From the NCBI RefSeq assembly GCF_001672915.1, contig NZ_LZKR01000156.1, forward strand, positions 1-64,000: a stretch of DNA of 64,000 nucleotides, in the 5' to 3' direction. Position 1 is the first letter of the stretch; each line of letters starts with the position of its first letter. The translations under genes and the position numbers were made by a program. Positions 41,773 through 51,017 of the stretch are shown here, piece by piece. The notes under the pieces are model-generated. The model saw only the letters and a program-made list of their open reading frames with translations, was not told the origin of the DNA and did no database searches. This stretch comes from Mycobacterium sp. 1245805.9. Lineage in GTDB: Bacteria; Actinomycetota; Actinomycetes; Mycobacteriales; Mycobacteriaceae.

Positions 41773-42873
41773 CTAGGAGTCCTCCCCGCGGGTCACACAC
41801 GAGTCCGCGATGACCTCGTCGTCGAAGTCCGGCGCCAACTTCCCGTCCTTGATCAGCAGGTCCAGCAGCGCCGTGATGTTCTTGCTGTACAGCTCGCTGG
41901 CGTGCTCCGGCATGGTCGCGGGCAGGTTCAGCGGCGACGCGATGGTGACGTCGTGCTTGACGACGGTGCGCCCCGGCTCGGTCAGCTCGCAGTTGCCGCC
42001 GGTCTCACCGGCGAGGTCGACGATCACGCTGCCGGGCTTCATCGCCTCCACCGCCGCCGCGGTGACCAGTCGCGGCGCCGGGCGGCCCGGCACCAGCGCG
42101 GTGGTGATCACCACGTCGAACCCGGCGATCGCGTCTTCCAGCGCCTTCTGCTGCTGGGCGCGCTCCTCGTCGGTCAGCTCGCGGGCGTATCCGCCCTCAC
42201 CGGCGGCATCGATGCCGACGTCCAGCCACTGCGCCCCCACCGAGCGCACCTGGTCGGCCACCTCCGGACGGACGTCGTAGCCGGTGGTGCGCGCGCCCAG
42301 CCGCTTGGCCGTCGCGAGCGCCTGCAGGCCGGCGACCCCGACGCCGAGCACCAGCACCGTCGCGGGCTTCACGGTTCCCGCCGCGGTGGTCAGCATCGGG
42401 AAGAACCGGGTCGATTCCGAGGCCGCCAGCAGGACGGCCTTGTACCCGGCCACGTTGGCCTGCGACGACAGGGCGTCCATCACCTGGGCGCGCGAGATGC
42501 GCGGGATCGCCTCCAGAGCGAACGCCTGCACGCCGGCCTGCTTGAGCGCACCGATCGCGTTGTCGGCGTTGCGCGGCGCCAGGAACCCGATCAGCGTCTG
42601 GCCGCTGTGCAGCCGGCCGACCTCGTCGGCCGTCGGCGGCGCGACCTTGACGACGACGTCGGCCGCCCAGGCGTCCCCGATGCTGGCCCCCGCCTCGGTG
42701 TAGAGCGCGTCGGGCAGCAGCGCGCCCTCGCCCGCACCGGACTCGACGACCACCGCCAAACCGCTACTGACCAGCGACGCGACCGCCTTCGGCACCAGCG
42801 CGACGCGCCGCTCGTCGGTCCCCGACTCGGCGACCACCCCCACCTTGAGCGTGTTGGTCTGCGCATCTGTCAT
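41773..42873 (-). CDS. pntAa: NAD(P) transhydrogenase subunit alpha part 1
   Basis: This is the soluble NAD(H)-binding domain I of transhydrogenase, 366 residues. It has an alanine-dehydrogenase-like fold, with the NAD motif LVLGVGVAGLQALATAKRLGA near residue 170 and the mobile-loop region YDVRPE following. It supplies hydride from NADH to PntB. An AAGGGAAG site lies upstream of the ATG at 42873. It is the first gene of the three-gene operon, after the DUF1348 gene by 57 bp. Confidence 0.97.
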   Translation of the reverse strand: MTDAQTNTLKVGVVAESGTDERRVALVPKAVASLVSSGLAVVVESGAGEGALLPDALYTEAGASIGDAWAADVVVKVAPPTADEVGRLHSGQTLIGFLAPRNADNAIGALKQAGVQAFALEAIPRISRAQVMDALSSQANVAGYKAVLLAASESTRFFPMLTTAAGTVKPATVLVLGVGVAGLQALATAKRLGARTTGYDVRPEVADQVRSVGAQWLDVGIDAAGEGGYARELTDEERAQQQKALEDAIAGFDVVITTALVPGRPAPRLVTAAAVEAMKPGSVIVDLAGETGGNCELTEPGRTVVKHDVTIASPLNLPATMPEHASELYSKNITALLDLLIKDGKLAPDFDDEVIADSCVTRGEDS

Positions 42874-42930
42874 GGCGCGTACATCTACTTCCCTTACGTC
42901 TTCGGCTTGCCGGAGACACCCTATCGGCCG

Positions 42931-43401
42931 TCACCAAAGCGGGATATCCTGCCCGTGCTCCGAGGCCGGGCGGGGCCCGAAGTAGCGGCGCTCCGACTCC
43001 TCGATCGGCACGTCGTTGATGCTGGCCTCGCGGCGCGCCATCAGTCCCGACGGGCTGAACTCCCACAGCTCGTTGCCGTAGCTGCGGTACCACTGGCCCG
43101 TGTGGTCGTGGCACTCGTACTGGAACCGCACGGCGATGCGGTTGTCGTGGAAGTCCCACAGGCTCTTGCGCAGCGAGTAGTCGAGTTCGCGCTCCCACTT
43201 GCGGGTCAAGAACGCCACGATCTCGGCGCGGCCGACGACGTGCTCGTCGCGGTTTCGCCACTGCGAGTCGGGCGTGTACGCCAGGCTCACCTTCTCGGGA
43301 TCGCGGGTGTTCCAGGCGTCCTCGGCCGCCTGAACTTTCTGCAGGGCCGTCTCGCGGGTGAATGGCGGGAACGGGGGCTTGGCGTCTGTCATGACTTTCA
43401 T
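42931..43401 (-). CDS. DUF1348 (NTF2-like) protein
   Basis: This 156-residue protein of the DUF1348/nuclear-transport-factor-2-like superfamily matches the family at [27 protein letters not shown] and at [23 protein letters not shown]. The function is unknown. Two ATGs fit (43401 and 43392); I use the first. It sits between pntAa and the divergent fadE2, a place where I recall no such gene in M. tuberculosis, and a large inverted repeat lies just upstream of its start. It may be read into pntAa. Confidence 0.84.
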   Translation of the reverse strand: MKVMTDAKPPFPPFTRETALQKVQAAEDAWNTRDPEKVSLAYTPDSQWRNRDEHVVGRAEIVAFLTRKWERELDYSLRKSLWDFHDNRIAVRFQYECHDHTGQWYRSYGNELWEFSPSGLMARREASINDVPIEESERRYFGPRPASEHGQDIPLW

Positions 43402-43408
43402 CGTGCGC

Positions 43409-43465
43409 CGAGCCTGTAAATCCGCAGGCCTCTACTCGTACTTTCTCTGCAGATTTACAGGCTCG
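43409..43465. repeat. Long 19-19-19 inverted repeat in the DUF1348/fadE2 divergent gap
   Basis: The left arm 43409-43427 and right arm 43447-43465 (CTGCAGATTTACAGGCTCG) are 19 bp each and complementary with one mismatch, around a 19-nt loop. The A+T-rich core GTAAATC/GATTTAC contrasts with the region. It begins 8 bp upstream of the DUF1348 ATG, so it would fold into the leader, serve as an operator, or be a dispersed palindromic element. Confidence 0.7.
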
Positions 43466-43506
43466 ACGGTCTGATGCCCTGAAATTTGGTGCCCCAGCAC
43501 GTGTCC

Positions 43507-43512
43507 TATCGT
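43507..43512 (+). promoter_or_regulatory. -10 element of a leaderless fadE2 transcript
   Basis: TATCGT ends 7 nt before the fadE2 ATG at 43520, the spacing typical of mycobacterial leaderless mRNAs. No Shine-Dalgarno is present. Confidence 0.5.
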
Positions 43513-43519
43513 GACGGTC

Positions 43520-44752
43520 ATGGACTTCGCGATGTCGGCCAAAGCCAGCGATTACCACAAGCGATTGTCCGACTTCATGATCGAGTACGTCTTCCCGGCC
43601 GAGGCCGAATACGACAAATACCGTCACGAGGCCGGCCCCAATGACCACACGGTTCCGCCGGTCATCGAGGAACTGAAGACCCAGGCCAAACAGCAGGGCC
43701 TGTGGAACCTGTTCCTGCCGGCCGAGTCGGGGCTGACCAACCTGGAGTACGCCCCGCTGGCCGAGCTGACCGGCTGGAGCCTCGAGATCGCGCCCGAGTC
43801 GCTGAACTGCGCGGCGCCCGACACCGGCAACATGGAGACCCTGCACCTGTTCGCCACCGAGGAGCAGCGCAAGCAGTGGCTGGAGCCCTTGCTGGCCGGG
43901 GAGATTCGCAGCGCCTTCTCGATGACCGAGCCCGCGGTCGCCAGCAGCGACGCCCGCAACATCGAGACGTCGATCGAGCGCGACGGTGGCGACTACGTCA
44001 TCAACGGGCGCAAGTGGTGGACGTCCGGGGCGGCCGACCCGCGCTGCAAGATCCTCATCGTGATGGGCCGCACCAACCCCGACGCGGCCAGCCACCAACA
44101 GCAGTCGATGGTGCTGGTGCCGATCGATACGCCCGGCGTGACGGTGATCCGCTCGACGACGGTCTTCGGCTACCAGGACCAGCCCGGGCACTGCGAGATC
44201 AGCTACGACAACGTCCGGGTGCCGGTCACCAACCTGCTCGGCGAAGAGGGCGCGGGCTTCGCAATCGCCCAGGCGCGGCTGGGGCCGGGCCGCATCCACC
44301 ACTGCATGCGCGCGCTGGGCGGAGCCGAACGCGCGCTGGCCCTGATGGCCGACCGCGCGCGCAACCGGGTGGCGTTCGGCCGTCCGCTGGCCGAGCAGTG
44401 CGTGGTGCGTGAGGCAATTGCCAAGTCCCGCAACGAGATTGACCAGGCCCGCCTGCTGTGCGAGAAGGCGGCGTGGACGATCGACCAGCACGGCAACAAG
44501 GCCGCGCATCTGCTGGTCTCGCAGATCAAGGCGGTCGCCCCGCAGGTGGCCTGCAACGTGATCGACCGCGCCATCCAGGTGCACGGGGCCGCGGGCGTCA
44601 GCGACGACACCGTGCTGGCCCGGATGTACGCGTGGCATCGCGCGATGCGGATCTTCGACGGACCCGACGAGGTGCATATGCGCACCATCGCGCGCTACGA
44701 GCTCGGCGGGGAGCAATCCGCGCTCGCCGCGGCGGTGACTCGGCATGGCTGA
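43520..44752 (+). CDS. fadE2: FadE2, acyl-CoA dehydrogenase
   Basis: This is an acyl-CoA dehydrogenase of 410 residues of the ACAD11-like type. Landmarks are FSMTEPAVASSDARNIETSI, the FAD-contact segment YVINGRKWWTSGAAD, RIHHCMRALGGAERAL and QVHGAAGVSDDTVLARMYAWHRAMRIFDGPDEVH. It resembles M. tuberculosis FadE2 (Rv0154c) and keeps its place beside ptbB. An in-frame GTG at 43511 gives three more residues, but the -10 element falls across it, so the ATG at 43520 with leaderless initiation is preferred. It overlaps ptbB by 8 bp. Confidence 0.93.
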   Translation: MDFAMSAKASDYHKRLSDFMIEYVFPAEAEYDKYRHEAGPNDHTVPPVIEELKTQAKQQGLWNLFLPAESGLTNLEYAPLAELTGWSLEIAPESLNCAAPDTGNMETLHLFATEEQRKQWLEPLLAGEIRSAFSMTEPAVASSDARNIETSIERDGGDYVINGRKWWTSGAADPRCKILIVMGRTNPDAASHQQQSMVLVPIDTPGVTVIRSTTVFGYQDQPGHCEISYDNVRVPVTNLLGEEGAGFAIAQARLGPGRIHHCMRALGGAERALALMADRARNRVAFGRPLAEQCVVREAIAKSRNEIDQARLLCEKAAWTIDQHGNKAAHLLVSQIKAVAPQVACNVIDRAIQVHGAAGVSDDTVLARMYAWHRAMRIFDGPDEVHMRTIARYELGGEQSALAAAVTRHG

Positions 44753-45569
44753 GGCGGCCGTGCGAGAACTGTCCGGCGCGTGGAACTTTCGTGACGTAGC
44801 GGACGGTGTCGACGGGCTGCGGCCCGGGCGGGTGTTTCGGTCCGGCGAGCTGAGTCGCCTCGACGACGACGGCCGGGCGACACTGCGCCGGCTGGGCATC
44901 ACCGACGTCGCCGACCTGCGCGCGGCGCGCGAGGTGGCCCGGCGCGGGCCGGGGCTGGTGCCCGACGCCGTCGAGATCCACCTGCTGCCGGTTCCCGACC
45001 TGTCCGACGCCGAAGCCGAAGCGGCGGCGCCGCACGAGGAGGCGTTCCAGCGGCTGTTGCGGGGCGAATCCGACGGTTCCGAGGAGTCGGTGAACGAGAC
45101 CGCCGTGCGCTTCATGACCGACGAGTACCGCCAATTCCCGACGCGCAACGGGGCGCAGCGCGCGCTGCACCGCGTCGTCACCCTGCTGGCCGCCGGGCGC
45201 CCGGTGCTCACCCACTGCTTCGCGGGCAAGGACCGCACCGGCTTCGTGATCGCGACGGTGCTGGAAGCGATCGGCGTCGATCGCGATGCCATCGTCGCCG
45301 ACTTCCTGCGCAGCAACGACGCCGTGCCCCAGCTTCGGGCGCACATCTACGAGATGATCGAGCAGCGCGGGGACACCGAACTGACGCCGGAGGTGGTGAC
45401 CTTCACCGAAGCGCGGCTGTCGGATGGCGTCCTCGGTGTGCGTCCGGAATACCTGGCGGCCGCCCGCCAGACCATCGACGCCGAATTCGGTTCGCTCGGC
45501 GGCTATCTGAGCGACGCGGGCATCACCGAGTCCGATCTGGACCGTCTGCGCAGTCAACTGCTCGACTGA
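44745..45569 (+). CDS. ptbB: PtbB, secreted-type tyrosine/phosphoinositide phosphatase
   Basis: This is a 274-residue phosphatase with the signature HCFAGKDRTG (nucleophile Cys158, Arg164, and the extra Lys/Asp of the lipid-phosphatase type). It matches M. tuberculosis PtpB/PtbB (Rv0153c), a triple-specificity phosphatase and virulence factor, through the C-terminal lid (FTEARLSDGVLGVRPEYLAAARQTID). No signal peptide is seen, as is usual for this protein. The ATG at 44745 is within the end of fadE2, so the two are translationally coupled. Confidence 0.95.
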   Translation: MAEAAVRELSGAWNFRDVADGVDGLRPGRVFRSGELSRLDDDGRATLRRLGITDVADLRAAREVARRGPGLVPDAVEIHLLPVPDLSDAEAEAAAPHEEAFQRLLRGESDGSEESVNETAVRFMTDEYRQFPTRNGAQRALHRVVTLLAAGRPVLTHCFAGKDRTGFVIATVLEAIGVDRDAIVADFLRSNDAVPQLRAHIYEMIEQRGDTELTPEVVTFTEARLSDGVLGVRPEYLAAARQTIDAEFGSLGGYLSDAGITESDLDRLRSQLLD

Positions 45570-45680
45570 GCCCGGCGCCGTCGGCGCAAATGCCGGACAG
45601 GATGGCGGGATCGCCCTAGGCTGACGGGGTCCGCCTGCAGCGGTCGAGTCGCGCCTTTTGTCGGGGAAGGATTCGGGCCG

Positions 45681-47336
45681 ATGACGTATGTGATTGCCGA
45701 GCCGCAGATGATGGCGTCGATCGCGGCGGAAATCGAAGGAATCGGTTCGACATTCAGCGCCGCCACCGCCGCCGCGGCGGCCCCGACGTCGGGTCTGGCG
45801 GCGGCCGCCGGCGACGAGGTGTCGGCGGCCATCGCCGATGTGTTCGGCGCGTTCGGCCAGGAGTATCAGGCCGTCGTGGCGCGGCTGGAGGCCTACCACA
45901 GTCAGTTCCAGCAGACGCTGGCGTCGGCCGGGTTCGCCTATGCCGAGGCGGAGGCCGCCGTCGCCGCGACCCTCGGCCTGGGAGCTCCCGCGGCGCCGGT
46001 GCCCGCGGCCACGATTCCCCCGTTCCCGGCGAACTTGGTGTCGATATTCATCGGCGGCACCGGGACACCCATACCGTCGCCGTCGTTCGTCACCCGGGCC
46101 AACAACCTCTACGTCCGTTCGCTGACCACCCTGGAAGCGCTGTACACGCCCGAGCAGTTGTACCCACTGACCGGTGTCAAGAGCCTGCCCCTGAATCAGT
46201 CGGTGTCCGAGGGCGTGACGATCCTCGACAACACGCTGTACGACACCATCCACAATCAGGGGCAATCGGTAACGGTTTTCGGCATTTCGCAGAGCGCCAT
46301 CATCTCCTCGCTGGAGATGCAGAACCTCGCCAACGGCACCTCTCTATTCGGTGCGAACCCTCCACCCGTCAACATGCTCAACTTCGTGCTGACCGGCAAC
46401 GAGGTCAACCCGAACGGCGGCATGCTGTCGCGGTTCCCGAACCTGTCGCTGCCCGCCCTGGGTCTCGACTTCTATCCCGCTATGAACGCCAACACGCCCT
46501 ACCACGTGGCGAACTACACGCTGGAGTACGACGGGTTCGCCGACTTCCCGCGGTATCCGATCAACATCGTTTCCGACCTGAACGCGGTCGCGGGAATCGT
46601 GTTCGTGCACACTACATATCTGGATCTCACGCCGACTCAGGTCAACAACGCGATTCAATTGCCGACGTCTCCGGGCTACACCGGAAACACCACTTATTAC
46701 ATGATTCCCACCGCTGACCTGCCGCTGCTGAAGCCGCTGGATGCCATACCGGTCATCGGCAAGCCGTTGGTCGACCTGATCCAACCCGACATGAAGGTGT
46801 TGGTCAATTTGGGCTACGGTCCCGATCCCACCCTCGGGTACTCGACGAGCCCCGCGGACGTGCCGACGCCGTTCGGCTTGTTCCCGGATGCCAACCCCGC
46901 CACCGTGTTCAACGCGCTGGCGACCGGGACCCAGCAGGGCATCCACGACTTCTCGGTCGACCTGCAGCAGATCGCGTCGCAGCCGACCGTCGTGCCGCAG
47001 TTCGCCCTGCCGTCTTCGCCGCCGGACCCGACGACGACGCTGGCGAACTTCCCGTCGCCGCAACGGGTCTTCGACACCGTCAACAAGATCATCACGACCG
47101 ACTACGCCGTCGCGCTTCCGACAGTCGACATCGGCTACTCCCTCGCCACCGAACTGCCCTTCTACGACACGGAGCTTTTCCTGAGTCAGCTCGGGCAGGG
47201 CAACCTCATCAACGCGATCGGTTATCCGATCGCCGCCGACGTCGGGCTGGGGACGGTGGCCGGCGGGGTGGAATTGCTGACTATCGTTTCGGCGCTCGCG
47301 AGCAACGTCAAGGACATTCAGAGCCTCATTCCCTAA
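45681..47336 (+). CDS. PE protein with PE-PPE esterase domain, tandem copy 1
   Basis: This is a PE protein of 551 residues. The PE domain (about 1-95, with AAPTSGLAAAAGDEVSAAIADVFG) ends in the secretion signal YAEAE. The PE-PPE hydrolase domain has the elbow GISQS with Ser203. GGGGAAGGA lies ahead of the ATG at 45681. It is the first of three adjacent paralogues downstream of ptbB, at the place of PE1/PE2 (Rv0151c/Rv0152c) in M. tuberculosis. It is likely an exported lipid esterase. The region after residue 380 (Pro/Ser-rich, then LPTVDIGYSLATELPFYD) is shared with the other two copies. Confidence 0.9.
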   Translation: MTYVIAEPQMMASIAAEIEGIGSTFSAATAAAAAPTSGLAAAAGDEVSAAIADVFGAFGQEYQAVVARLEAYHSQFQQTLASAGFAYAEAEAAVAATLGLGAPAAPVPAATIPPFPANLVSIFIGGTGTPIPSPSFVTRANNLYVRSLTTLEALYTPEQLYPLTGVKSLPLNQSVSEGVTILDNTLYDTIHNQGQSVTVFGISQSAIISSLEMQNLANGTSLFGANPPPVNMLNFVLTGNEVNPNGGMLSRFPNLSLPALGLDFYPAMNANTPYHVANYTLEYDGFADFPRYPINIVSDLNAVAGIVFVHTTYLDLTPTQVNNAIQLPTSPGYTGNTTYYMIPTADLPLLKPLDAIPVIGKPLVDLIQPDMKVLVNLGYGPDPTLGYSTSPADVPTPFGLFPDANPATVFNALATGTQQGIHDFSVDLQQIASQPTVVPQFALPSSPPDPTTTLANFPSPQRVFDTVNKIITTDYAVALPTVDIGYSLATELPFYDTELFLSQLGQGNLINAIGYPIAADVGLGTVAGGVELLTIVSALASNVKDIQSLIP

Positions 47337-47493
47337 CGCGCGCAATGAATGCGGAAGGCCAAAAACGCCGGCGCAAAACGCCAACAAGAATGCGCTGTCG
47401 CTCCTAAGCTAGCTGGGTGCCGGTTCCAGCGATGCGCCTGGTCATCGGGTTGGTCGCGTCGTCGGAATCCTTGTGTCCGGAAGGGAAGAACCG

Positions 47494-49224
47494 ATGACGA
47501 GCTTGATCACGCAGCCCCAGATCCTGACGACGGCCGCGGCGGACGCGTCGGCAATTGGTTCGGCGATCGAGGAGGCCAAGGCGGCGGCCGCGGGCCCCAC
47601 AACGAGTCTGGCCGCGGCGGCCCAAGACGAAGTGTCGGCAATCACCGCACAGTTCTTCGGCTCGTTCGGACAGGAATACCAGGCGCTGCTGCAGCAAGCG
47701 TCCGCGTTCCACGGACAGTTCGTCGCCGCGCTGGGCGCCGCCGGAAATGCCTACGCGCAAGCCGAAGCCCAGATCGCCGGGACGCTCGGGCTGACGGGCG
47801 CGGCGAGCGGCGTGCCGTTCACGGCGCTGACGCAGGCGGCCGACCCGACCGTCAAGGCCATCCTGGTCATGACCGGCACCGGCACCGCCAACCCGCCGCA
47901 GAGCTACGTCGACAATGTCAGCAGCCGCTACCTCACCGCTTTCACCAGTGCCCTCACGCTGCCCGTGACGACGGCGGAGGGGTTGTATCCCTTCAGCGGC
48001 GTCAAAGACCTGACGCTGGACATCTCCCTGGCTCGCGGCGTCACCGCGCTGGACAACATCATCACCCAGCAGATCACGCCCTTCGCTGTCGGCGGCGGTG
48101 GGCCGACCAATAGCGTTTCGATACTGGGCTACTCGCAGAGTGCGATCATCTCCTCGCTGGAGATGCCGAAACTCCTCGCCGAGGGCTATGTGGGTTCACT
48201 CAACCCGGCGACGAACCAGGTGTACTTCACGCTGCTCGGTGACCCGGCCAATCCCAACGGCGGCCTGATTGCGCGCTTCCCGGGGCTGAGCTTCCCGAGC
48301 CTGGGCGTCACCTTCGGCACCTCGACGCCGAGCAATGACTTCCCGACCACCATTTGGAGCCTCGAATACGACGGCTTCGCCGACTTCCCGCGCTATCCGA
48401 TCGATATCTTCTCCGACCTCAATGCCCTCGCCGGCATCGTGTTCATCCACGGAAGCTATCCGCACCTGACGCAGGCGACGATCAATACGGCGGTGACGCT
48501 GGGTCAGTCCGGGGCGCCCTCCATGACGACCTACAACATGATCCCCACCGAGAACCTGCCGCTGCTGACGCCGCTGCGTTTGCTGCCCGTCATCGGAAAC
48601 CCGTTGGCGGACCTGATCCAGCCGGACCTCAAGCTCCTCGTCAACTGGGGCTACGGCGACCCGAACTTCGGCTGGTCGACCAGCCCGGCCGACGTCCAGA
48701 CCCCGTTCGGGTTCCTGCCGCCGCTGAGCGCCACGACGGAGCTGGCCGCCCTGTTGCCCGGCGCCACCTCGCAGGGCGTCAGCGCCTTCACCAACGACCT
48801 GTCGAGCCTGGCCATTTCACTTCCGGGCGCCGCATCAACGGGCATCGCCCAGCTGGCGCTGCCACCGTCGGCGTCGCTCCCGACCACACCCACGGGCATC
48901 ATCCAGGCCATCGAGTCCGCGAACACCAACATCGTCGGCACCCTGACGGGCGACTTCTCCACCGCCTACGCGACGCTGCTGCCCACCGCAGACATAGCCA
49001 CCGCGGTCGTCGTCACCCTCCCGTCGTACGACCTCAACCTGTTCCTCGACGGCATCACGCAGGCGATCAACGGCGATCCGGTTGGCGGGCTCATGAATGC
49101 GTTCGGCCGGCCGATCGCCGCCGATGTCGGATTGGTCACGCTGGCGGGCGGTTTCGAGCTCATCAACTTCGTGAACGCGGGCGAGACGATCTTTACCGGG
49201 GTGCCGAACCCAGGTCCCCAGTGA
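47494..49224 (+). CDS. PE protein with PE-PPE esterase domain, tandem copy 2
   Basis: This is a PE protein of 576 residues. The PE domain begins MTSLITQPQILTTAAADAS and ends with YAQAE. The PE-PPE domain has GYSQS with Ser214. The C-terminal segment TLLPTADIATAVVVTLPSYD is almost the same as in copy 3, so copies 2 and 3 are recent duplicates. AAGGGAAGAA precedes the ATG at 47494; a GTG seven codons upstream is weaker. Its upstream region shares a 14-mer with that of the 37645 PE gene. Confidence 0.9.
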   Translation: MTSLITQPQILTTAAADASAIGSAIEEAKAAAAGPTTSLAAAAQDEVSAITAQFFGSFGQEYQALLQQASAFHGQFVAALGAAGNAYAQAEAQIAGTLGLTGAASGVPFTALTQAADPTVKAILVMTGTGTANPPQSYVDNVSSRYLTAFTSALTLPVTTAEGLYPFSGVKDLTLDISLARGVTALDNIITQQITPFAVGGGGPTNSVSILGYSQSAIISSLEMPKLLAEGYVGSLNPATNQVYFTLLGDPANPNGGLIARFPGLSFPSLGVTFGTSTPSNDFPTTIWSLEYDGFADFPRYPIDIFSDLNALAGIVFIHGSYPHLTQATINTAVTLGQSGAPSMTTYNMIPTENLPLLTPLRLLPVIGNPLADLIQPDLKLLVNWGYGDPNFGWSTSPADVQTPFGFLPPLSATTELAALLPGATSQGVSAFTNDLSSLAISLPGAASTGIAQLALPPSASLPTTPTGIIQAIESANTNIVGTLTGDFSTAYATLLPTADIATAVVVTLPSYDLNLFLDGITQAINGDPVGGLMNAFGRPIAADVGLVTLAGGFELINFVNAGETIFTGVPNPGPQ

Positions 49225-49289
49225 TCTAGCTGTGAGGGCGGCGCGGTGGCCGAATGACGGTCAGCGTCGGTGGTAAGGGGGAATAGCGG

Positions 49290-51017
49290 ATGACTGGAGT
49301 GATCGCGCAGCCGCAGTTGCTGGCGGTGGCCGCGGCCGACGCATCGCATATCGGTGCGGCGATCGACGCCGCCAAGGCGGCCGCCGCCGGCCCGACGACC
49401 GGTCTCGTGGCCGCGGCTCAAGACGAGGTGTCGGCGATCACGGCGTCCCTATTCGGCAGTTACGGCCAGCAATACCAGGCGATACTGCAACGGGCGACCG
49501 CCTTCAGCGACGAGTTCGCCGCCGCGCTGGCCGCCGCCGGAAACGCCTACGCGCAAGCGGAAGCGGACATTTCGGCCACGCTCGCGTCGCTGACCGGCAC
49601 CACCGGCGCAGCGAAGGCCACCACCGCGGTCAACGCGCTACCGGCTGACCCGCCCGTGGCCGTTTCGCTGATCTTGGGCGCCAGTGGGGTGCCGATGCCG
49701 TCGCCCGCCTACGTGAACGCGGCTTACGGCAAGTACATTTCGCCCTTTTTCACCACCACCAACCTGCAGCCGGTGTTCACGCCGGAGGGGCTATATCCGA
49801 TCACCGGCATCAAGGATTTGACCCTCAACATATCCGTGGACCGCGGGCTAACGGCGTTGAACAACGCGATCATGCAGCAGCTCAACGCCGGAAACACCCC
49901 CATCAACGTTTTCGGCTACTCACAGGGCGCCATCCTGGCCGCGCTGGAGCTGCCCCAGCTCGCCGCCGCGCACGTGCCGACTTCGGCCGTGAACTTCGTG
50001 CTGGTCGGAAACGAGATGACACCCAACGGTGGGATGCTCGCGCGATTCCCGGGCCTTAACATCCCCAGCTTGGGCCTGCCGTTCTACGGCGGCATGGCGT
50101 CGAATACGGGCTACACCGTCATCAACAACACCCTCGAATACGACGGCTTCGCCGATTTCCCCCAATACCCGATCGATTTCCTGTCCGACTTGAACGCCGT
50201 GATGGGCATCGTGTACGTGCACGGCACGTACCTGACGATCCCGCAGTCCCAGGTTGATTCGGCGATTACCCTGTCGACGTCTCCGGGCTACAGCGGCGGT
50301 ACCACCTACCGGATGATTCCCAACCCGCATCTGCCTCTGTTGGAACCGGTGCGTGCGATTCCCTACTTCGGGGACCCGCTCGCGGAGCTGCTCCAACCAG
50401 ACCTGAGGTATCTCGTCAACTGGGGCTACGGCGACCCAGCATACGGCTGGTCGACGGGCCCGGCGGACGTCACTACCCCGTTCGGGCTGTTCCCGCCGCT
50501 CAGCGCCACCGCGGCCCTTCCCGGCGACCTGGTCAGCGGTACCCAGCAAGGGATTATCAACGCCGCCAACGCATTTCGGGCCGAAGGCCCCCCGATGCTG
50601 CCGAACCTGTCGCTGCCGGACATGTCGGGCTCGCCCGCCCCGATTTCGCTGCCCTCGCCCAGCACGCTGTTGTCCCCTGCCTCGCTCGACGGGTTCATCC
50701 ACTCCCTCGAGGACGCCAACACGAATTTCGCGACCACCTTCGCCGGCGACGCGTCGACGGCCTACGCGACCCTGCTTCCGACGGCGGACATCGCGACCGC
50801 CCTCGTGACCACCCTCCCGTCGTACGACCTGAACCTATTCCTGAACGGGATATCGCAGGCGATCAACGGCGACCCCGTTCAGGGTCTCGTCAACGCGATC
50901 GGGCTGCCGATCGCCGGCGACATCGGCATGGGCACGGTGGCAGGGGGCGTCGAATTCTTGATCTTCGTCGACGCGCTCGGCACGATCGTGAACGGCACCC
51001 CGCATCCGGCGCCCTAG
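49290..51017 (+). CDS. PE protein with PE-PPE esterase domain, tandem copy 3
   Basis: This is a PE protein of 575 residues. The PE domain (MTGVIAQPQLLAVAAADASHI start) ends with YAQAE. The PE-PPE domain elbow is GYSQG with Ser211, a classical GxSxG, where the other three copies have GxSxS. The C-terminal half repeats TLLPTADIATALVTTLPSYDLNLFL, as in copy 2. It is only 65 bp behind copy 2 and probably on the same transcript. The stop overlaps that of the convergent quinone oxidoreductase. Confidence 0.9.
   Translation: MTGVIAQPQLLAVAAADASHIGAAIDAAKAAAAGPTTGLVAAAQDEVSAITASLFGSYGQQYQAILQRATAFSDEFAAALAAAGNAYAQAEADISATLASLTGTTGAAKATTAVNALPADPPVAVSLILGASGVPMPSPAYVNAAYGKYISPFFTTTNLQPVFTPEGLYPITGIKDLTLNISVDRGLTALNNAIMQQLNAGNTPINVFGYSQGAILAALELPQLAAAHVPTSAVNFVLVGNEMTPNGGMLARFPGLNIPSLGLPFYGGMASNTGYTVINNTLEYDGFADFPQYPIDFLSDLNAVMGIVYVHGTYLTIPQSQVDSAITLSTSPGYSGGTTYRMIPNPHLPLLEPVRAIPYFGDPLAELLQPDLRYLVNWGYGDPAYGWSTGPADVTTPFGLFPPLSATAALPGDLVSGTQQGIINAANAFRAEGPPMLPNLSLPDMSGSPAPISLPSPSTLLSPASLDGFIHSLEDANTNFATTFAGDASTAYATLLPTADIATALVTTLPSYDLNLFLNGISQAINGDPVQGLVNAIGLPIAGDIGMGTVAGGVEFLIFVDALGTIVNGTPHPAP

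Noticed and set aside
42764-45346. 860-residue minus-strand open frame crossing fadE2 and ptbB
   Set aside because: It runs antisense through two well-supported plus-strand genes and has no domain.
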